This document shows positions 57,745 to 64,000 of a DNA stretch of 64,000 nt, one piece after another. Position 1 is the stretch's first letter, and each line of letters opens with the position of its first letter. Made by a program: the position numbers and the translations under genes. The notes under the pieces are model-generated. The model was not told the DNA's origin, did no database searches, and saw only the letters and a list, made by a program, of their open reading frames with translations. The DNA comes from Myxocyprinus asiaticus (Eukaryota; Chordata; Actinopteri; Cypriniformes; Catostomidae): the NCBI RefSeq assembly GCF_019703515.2, contig NC_059374.1, forward strand, positions 13,180,245 through 13,244,244. The letters run 5' to 3'.

Positions 57745-58224
57745 TTAATATAGTTTATCTTATAGACTTTAATGTTCAGAGTAATTTGTAGGTTGACTTC
57801 TCCAAAAATGTTAACAATGTTCCCTATCTGTCACTCACTCGACGTTGTGTCGATTTAGTGACACTAGGGGGTCCAAACACCTCTGATCTTTGAGAAAAGG
57901 CCAATGAGAATTGGCGAATGGAATTTTCATGCCACTCCCCCGGACATACGGGTATAAAAGGAGCTGGCTTGCAACCACTCATTCAGATTTACTCTTCGGA
58001 GCCGAGCGGTTGTGTTTCAGCGAGCTGAATTCCTCCGCCGATCCATTCACCTCTGCAAAGCTGTTGGATTTACGGCGCATTACAGCGTCTTCTCCCCCTC
58101 TTGCACCAGTGGTGTGCAGAGAACGCCCCTGGGTGCTTCAGCAAACTAAAAGAGTATATTCTTCCTCTGAAAGAGTATATTTTCCTTCTAAAAGTGTGGC
58201 ACTCACAGAGAGCGTCTTTTTAAA

Positions 58225-58430
58225 GATGCCTTTCCGTTTGTGTATAATTCCTGGTTGCGGTCGTTACCTCTCCGCTTCCAATGGCCACAATCACTGTCTT
58301 ACGTGCTTGGGCACTGCCCACGCGGAGACAGCGTTCGTGGACGGGTCATGTTCTCACTGCGAGAGCGTGACCGTGGCAACGTTGCGGTCGTGGCTTTCCT
58401 TTTTTCCTTTTCTTCCCCACGCGAAGACCC
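58225..58430 (+). pseudogene. DIRS gag N-terminal fragment
   Basis: From ATG 58225 it reads MPFRLCIIPGCGRYLSASNG, HNHCLTCLGTAHAETAFVDG and SCSHCESVTVATLRSWLSFF. The Cys/His spacing (C-x-C-G, H-x2-C-x2-C, H, C-x2-C) is a zinc-binding-like pattern typical of the gag start in fish DIRS elements. The frame leaves gag after about 65 residues, at the deletion joint. Confidence 0.7.
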
Positions 58431-58439
58431 CCAGAGATG

Positions 58440-59280
58440 CACAGTCGGGTCAGTGCTTTCCTTCCTGCAGGAGAGGCTGGATGGACGGCTGTCCCCCTCC
58501 ACCTTGAAAGTGTATGTGGCTGCTATAGTGGCGCACCACGATGCAGTTGATGGTAAGTATTTAAGGAAGCACAACCTGGTCATCAGGTTCCTTATAGGCG
58601 CGAGGAGGCTGAATCCTCCCAGACTGCGTCTCGTCCCCTCGTGGGACCTTTCCATGGTCCTTCGGGGCCTACGGGGAGCTTCATTTGAGCCACTGGAGTC
58701 AGTTGAGCTAAAGGCAGTCTCCTTGAAGACTGCTCTCCTGACTGCGCGCACTTCCATCAAGAGGGTAGGGGAGATTCTCTGTCTGCGACACGTGCCTGGA
58801 GTTTGGTCCGGGATACTCTCACGTGGTACTGAGGCCCCGACCGGACTATGTGCCCAAGGTTCCCATGACCCCGTTTCAGGATCAGGTGGTGAACCTGCAA
58901 GCGCTGCCCCAGCAGGAGGCAGACCCAGCCTTGTCGTTGCTGTGTCCGGTGCGTGCTTTGTGCATCTATTGCACGCAGCGCTTTAGACGCTCTGAGCAGC
59001 TCTTTGTCTGCTTTGGAGGACAGCAGAAAGGGAGCGCTGTCTCCAAACAGAGAATCGCCCACTGGGTCATTGATGCCATTGCTTTGGCATATCACGCCCA
59101 GGACGTGCCGCCTCCTTGGGGCCACGAGCACACTCTACTAGTAGTGTGGCGGCCTCCTGGGCTCTGACCAATGGCGCCTCTTTAGCAGACATCTGCAGAG
59201 CAGCGGGCTGGGCAACACCCAATACCTTCACGAGGTAGGAATCTACGGGTTGAGCCGGTCTCGTCCTGTGTGTTGTCAGG
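58440..59280 (+). pseudogene. DIRS tyrosine recombinase, inactivated
   Basis: The core-binding part reads VLSFLQERLDGRLSPSTLKV, YVAAIVAHHDAVDGKYLRKH, RFLIGARRLNPPR and LKTALLTARTSIKRVGE. A frameshift near 58780 leads to CLEFGPGYSHVVLRPRPDYV, PKVPMTPFQDQVVNLQALPQ, RRSEQLFVCFGGQQKGSAVS and, after a second shift near 59105, AHSTSSVAASWALTNGASLA and DICRAAGWATPNTFTR. Where the family has the HxxR box the Arg position reads Ser, and the frame closes at TAG directly before the expected Tyr nucleophile. The protein would have integrated circular cDNA; this copy cannot. Confidence 0.82.
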
Positions 59281-60260
59281 TACGAGCAGGTAAGTTGTGG
59301 GACAGCTGGCCGGGTGTACCGCTTGCGTATAGCACCTTTCCCCTCCCGGAGGCGCTTTTCACCCCCAGTCGTGTTCACGAAGTCATGGACCCTGGATGTC
59401 CTTCCTCCTTAGCCCTGTGGTAGGCGAGTTTGTGGAGAAAATCGTTGCCAGCCCAGTATGTGTACTAACCTGGCCTTGTACTGGGGTAGGTGCTCCACAT
59501 GTGCTGGTTACCCATTTGTATCCCCGTGTGATGTACCTTCCGCGAGACGGTTCCCCCATTGGTGAACCCACGTCTTCCTTGGGCAGAGGCACCTCTGCCC
59601 CCCGTTGCCGTGTTTGTAGAGCTCCTCCCCCCGGGTAGGACCTACCACGGGGACTTCTCCACATGAGACACTGTCGACAAAACTCGGTAAGACCATGTGA
59701 GATATTTCCACACAATTCCTCCCCCTCAGGCAGGGTGTGGTCTCCGCGGTGTCTTCCCCTTGGGAGTGATACCCCCCCCCCGACGCGGACACTATATGGC
59801 CCCCAGCTGAACGATTTTTCCTTTTGGGAAGAAGAAAGAGAAGAGGCCACGGCTGGGGCAGCTGTTCCCCATTTTTTGGGCAGTCAACTTGTCCCCGAGG
59901 TGCAGAGGACCATACGACGCTCGTAAGAGCATTGGGGGAGGTTACATGATGGCCGGGTGCGCTGGCTACGAGGCACACAATGGTCTGCCCGTCTCGCACC
60001 ACCAGTTCATGTAACACAGTTCAGCTAGTTGTGGCGTTTTTTGACCTTGTCTTGGCTCCTCAGCACAAAACCTGAATGAGTGGTTGCAAGCCAGTTCCTT
60101 TTATGCCCATATGTCCAGGGGAGTGGCATGCAAATTCCACCGCCAATTCCCATTGGTCTTTTCTCAAAGATCAGAGGTGTTTGGGGCTCCCAAAGGCAAC
60201 CCCTAGTGTCACTACATCGACACAATGTCTCATTCCCTCCATCAGGGAATGGAGGTTATG

Positions 60261-62900
60261 AAAGTAATCAGGACGTTTTCTGTTATGCATTTAGAACATT
60301 GCTCTGTTTGTTTGACAGTCTGACATATGACTTTGGCTCAACCAATGGCGTGATTCTGGGGCAGAACTACAGAACATCTGTTTGTCCAAACAATAGACAA
60401 TATAGGAGTAGAGCAAAATGGGCGGTAGGAGGGTTTGAGAAATCTACTTGAAAACAATCATTATTTTTGCAATTCTATAGTAAAGCAGAAAGTATTCAGG
60501 TCACATTCAATGAGATAATTACGAATGTTTTTGTATAATGACCGCTAAACTGTATAATTGAGCGTTGTCTAAACCAAAGCAACCGATTTCATGTTTCACA
60601 TCTTTCGTATCACTGCAAGGACTCTTTGTTATTACATAATAAAATGATTTACACTTATTTATTTATTTATTGTATTTTTACCATTTATTTATTTGGTTCA
60701 TAGCCGAGTAATAATATATAATGTACATATGGGATAATGTACAGTCAGTAATGTACAAATAACCAGTCTGGAAAAACAAATCCAGTATTATCTAACTACA
60801 CAGGACTATTAGAGTGTGCTTTCAGTTAATATCTCAAATTGTCAGATTCATAAAGATAATTATGGAAATGCAGTACATAAGTATTTCGATGTTTAGTCAC
60901 AGATGACTAAAATGATGAGCATCCTTTACATTATTCTGTTAAACAGAGAAAAGTGAAGGCTATCAGAATAGTCAACATCATGGCCCAAAATCAGAGAATT
61001 CGGATTGGTCTCGGTGGCATCTCAGGCTCATTATTTCTGGTGGGGCACAAACAATCACTTAACCCAACATGAATTCAGAAGTTGCATTAACCAAAAATTC
61101 TCCATCATTTAACGATTTTTTAAATTGACAGATAATTCCAAATGCAGTCTGTCATTTTGATACATTAATAACCTAGTGCATCTGTTTTGACTTCACTCTC
61201 TCTCTTACACATGCACTCCCGCTGTATTTGTGCCCTGTTTATCACCTGGTTATAAAGATGCATATTAACAGGCTCCATCGCAATTTACACCTGGTATTAA
61301 GCATCACTTTTGACAAATTGTGTTTGTTAAAAACTTGGTTTAGCACAGCAGTTGATTGACAGATAGAACTTTCACCCTAGAACCTCAATGGTTTCACCAC
61401 ACTCAAGCATGAGGAGTCAAAAATGTCAAAAAAGTCAAAATCCACTGTATGTATCCACTGTATCCACTGTAATGTATTGCTATGCCCCTGAATGTAGCCC
61501 TAGTACTTAAATAAAAACAAAACCAGGGATAAAAGAAATCAGAAATTTGACAACTCAGTACGTGAGAGTGACAAATAAAGTTTTTTTCTAGCACAACCTC
61601 TGAACATGACACCATCCCTAATAATTTCATTTTAACACAAAACAACAATAAAACGTGCACATCCATGTCAAAACGCTCAAGTGACCGTGAAAGCTAACCA
61701 GATATAAGCAATTCGTCAAAGGCTGTGCATATTATCTCACTAACTCGCATAACAAAACGAATTAAAAGGAATGTCTGAATATTTTGCAGTTATTGTAATC
61801 TAATACAAACCAATGCATCAACAACACTTCAAAGCAATGGCATACAATTAACTGAAATGATGAATGGTGCACTTAACTAAGCCACCCAGCAACACATTAG
61901 AATAAAAATTAGCTTTTAAAATTTACCAATGAAGTTCACTACACAGGTCTGCACTCAAGAGCGGTCATTTCCAAAGACCTGTCAGCTTGACATGCATATG
62001 ATCAAAGGTTTTCATTTGCTATGCGGCAAAGGCAAACATGTCTCTCAGGCTATCGTTGAATGCTCATTGCACTTGCGCATGACATTTTTGATTAACCTTG
62101 ATTAACACTGAGAACAACGGACTAGCCCAACGAATAGCAACTGAGAACGATTGAATAGCTTAAACACAACAGACCATAATAATTATAGAATTTCTCAAAA
62201 GTTATCTGGTATTATGGACATTAAACAAGTTTAATATGCTGAAATTATATTATTTCTTAAAAAAAAATGATTATGCCACGCATTTTGCAAATAGCACCAC
62301 ATCTGGTGGGGCTCAGCCCCACCTGCCTCTAATGTAGAGACACCACTGGTAAGTCTGTGATTGGCTAAAATGCTAAATTCAACTAGTCTGAATACCTCTA
62401 CTTTTCCTTGTGGAACATGGAAGCTTGACCTTTAGCCTAGTTTGTTTACGATCTGAATGGCTGAAATCTGAATCAGAGAGATTTGTATTCAGTGTTCTGA
62501 ATTTCTTCTTAATCTGAAAAGTTTAACCTTTAACTTTATAATCTGAATATTTATGGCTAATTCCACTTCTATCTCCATAAAAGAACAGCAGGACATGGCA
62601 CAACTGTCAAAGACGCAAATCTAACATCTATGTAGAACAATTGAAAAACAGTGCGAATGGATGCAAAAACGCGATCAGTGTGAACCACCCCCTAGGGCTG
62701 AATTAAACATAAATTAATGATGTTTCATCATGGATAGATGTCAAAGAAAACATTATTAGTACATCATACACAGACAGACACCATTCTGCTATGCAAAATA
62801 CACATGGAAGGCACCTGCTTGTGTGTGCAAATTATTCTCTATCAACCCTATACTTTGTTTAATATCTAATTCGTGTTTTTAAGTGTCATTCCCTGTAAAA
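60261..62900. other. Non-coding region, nothing assigned
   Basis: No gene recognised on either strand. It should be part of an mtus2 5' intron or intergenic DNA. 60290-60480 (CAACCAATGGCGTGATTCTG, AAATGGGCGGTAGGAGGG) looks like a dispersed repeat interior without identifiable ends. Confidence 0.35.
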
Positions 62901-62909
62901 TATGAAAAA

Positions 62910-63360
62910 AGGCTATGCGCAGAATAGCATACTACCATTCTACTCTTACTCTTTTTGCAGTACATAGTATTTATACTGTGCATAGTATGCTAAATTTCTG
63001 CCTAGATGGAATACCCAGATAACCTACTACATTTGCCAAAATGTGTTGTATACTACTCCCAGTACGATGAATGAGACGTCTTTTTCTTCTTTTTCTTGAG
63101 TCAATTATAAAAGTTAAGAGATTTTTAAACCAAACTGGATTAAAAATTATTCTATTTCCGAGATTATAATAATTATAATACATACAATGTAATGGGTCAT
63201 GTGAAAACAGTGTTGCATACTACTGTTAAAATCTTTTGTCATTGCATTATGTGTACTGTTTCATATACCTGTACTATTTTTAAGAAACAGTAGGCAGTAT
63301 ACACTGTATGCTAAGTATTCAGTAAGCAGTATGCTAGTATTCCATTCCGAACATAGTCAA
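62910..63360. repeat. Possible degenerate MITE
   Basis: GCAGAATAGCATACTACCAT near 62918 and GTATGCTAGTATTCCATTCC near 63331 are roughly inverted, and the inside is rich in AGTATGC/GCATACT motifs. The ends are too diverged to place exactly. Confidence 0.4.
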
Positions 63361-64000
63361 TATCTTTCTTAATGGGAAATAGTATCTTGCGTGGTAATTA
63401 AGGAGGCAACAAAAGCTGCTTTGAAGTTTTAGCTCAAGGCATGCAACAGCATTCACTCATCCAAAAAAAAAAAAAAAACATGTTGAAGATTAATACTAAT
63501 TTCACTAGCAGCAGAGAGTTACTGGGAAGAGGAAAAGAGACAGCAGACGTGAGATTAGACACAGGTTTGAGAGATGGGTCGATTATGGGCTAGTAACAGT
63601 TAAAGGAAAGAGGAGCAATCAGCTTCTATACAGTGACGTTATTCTACATAAAGTGATATGTTGGGCTTATTGAGATTTGTGAGTTAAACTGTTTGTGAGG
63701 AATGTTACAAAAACATGAACTGAAAAAAGACAGGTATTTCATATGTGAATCTCACAAATTACATATCAAGGTCATTCACAGAACTCTCTATCCAGAACAC
63801 AGTCTTTCAAACTGAAGTATAGTCTTGTATAAACATAGCATTATCAGCAGGGTGTTCGAGACATTGATTGTGCTTTGTAGCTGCTGCAGAGGGCTTATGA
63901 CAGGATAAGTTGGATAATCCATAGAGCCTTGACTAATCCTGACACAACACCAATACTAGACTGAAAAGGGCATGTGGGTTGACAATGGAACGCTGTGAAT
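63361..64000. other. Non-coding window end
   Basis: Contains a poly(A) run at about 63463-63478 and no recognisable gene or repeat end. Confidence 0.35.

Larger units (their letters stand above)
57820..60260 (+). mobile_element. Internally deleted DIRS-like retrotransposon
   Basis: About 2.44 kb with inverted terminal repeats of about 170 bp: GTGACACTAGGGG, CACCTCTGATCTTTGAGAAA and GGCTTGCAACCACTCATTCA near 57860-57985 reappear as complements at 60075-60225. A gag-like start and a tyrosine recombinase lie between them on the plus strand, but the reverse transcriptase/RNase H region that should lie between these is absent. DIRS elements use a tyrosine recombinase instead of an integrase and have no classical target duplication; none is seen. 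Confidence 0.85.

Noticed and set aside
59383..60017. Minus-strand open frames of 155-169 codons
   Set aside because: They lie in the 3' non-coding part of the DIRS element and have no recognisable domain.
61403..61666. Minus-strand open frame of 87 codons
   Set aside because: No start context, domain or splice partner; typical of chance frames in AT-rich DNA.

Overview
The window is teleost nuclear DNA, most likely from a cyprinid (carp or minnow group). It has spliced vertebrate genes with long introns, AT-rich spacers, (CA)n, (TA)n and (CT)n microsatellites, and a dense fish transposon load: IR/DR Tc1 elements, hAT MITEs, TTAA-flanked foldback MITEs, a DIRS element, L2- and L1-type LINEs and two tRNA-derived SINE families. 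No bacterial or viral gene set, CRISPR array, rRNA or functional tRNA gene was seen.

Two host genes converge tail to tail. On the plus strand, seven exons between 9925 and 23300 join in frame into a 283-residue stomatin/SPFH membrane protein, best called stoml3-like. On the minus strand, ten supported exons from 51390 down to 28905, plus a tentative 29-nt exon at 55932-55960, encode the C-terminal coiled-coil half of a microtubule-associated MTUS protein, best matched to MTUS2. The 5' part of that gene lies beyond or undetected upstream. STOML3 and MTUS2 lie on the same human chromosome arm (13q), which supports both names.

Region by region. 1-740 is a spacer with one diverged MITE end. 741-9180 is a 157-bp tandem repeat split by a composite insertion of about 7.2 kb: an LTR retroelement that itself received a Harbinger-type MADF gene, a Tc1 element and an internally deleted L2-like LINE; a SINE entered the resumed array. 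9925-23300 is stoml3; its 8.8-kb intron 6 holds a hAT MITE, a 5'-truncated L1-type LINE and two Tc1 elements next to each other in a (TA)n tract. 23424-23968 is a MITE in the presumed stoml3 3' UTR. 24060-28900 is the intergenic or 3'-UTR interval. 28905-55960 is mtus2, whose introns carry MITEs, SINEs, a 1.2-kb TAGCAACC-type minisatellite and nested hAT elements. 57820-60260 is an internally deleted DIRS retroelement with inverted terminal repeats. 60260-64000 has no recognisable gene.

I found no convincing new biological system. The notable content is transposon archaeology with readable insertion footprints, and a few places where MITEs have shaped introns or a 3' UTR. Gene and family names come from remembered protein families and were not checked by a database search.
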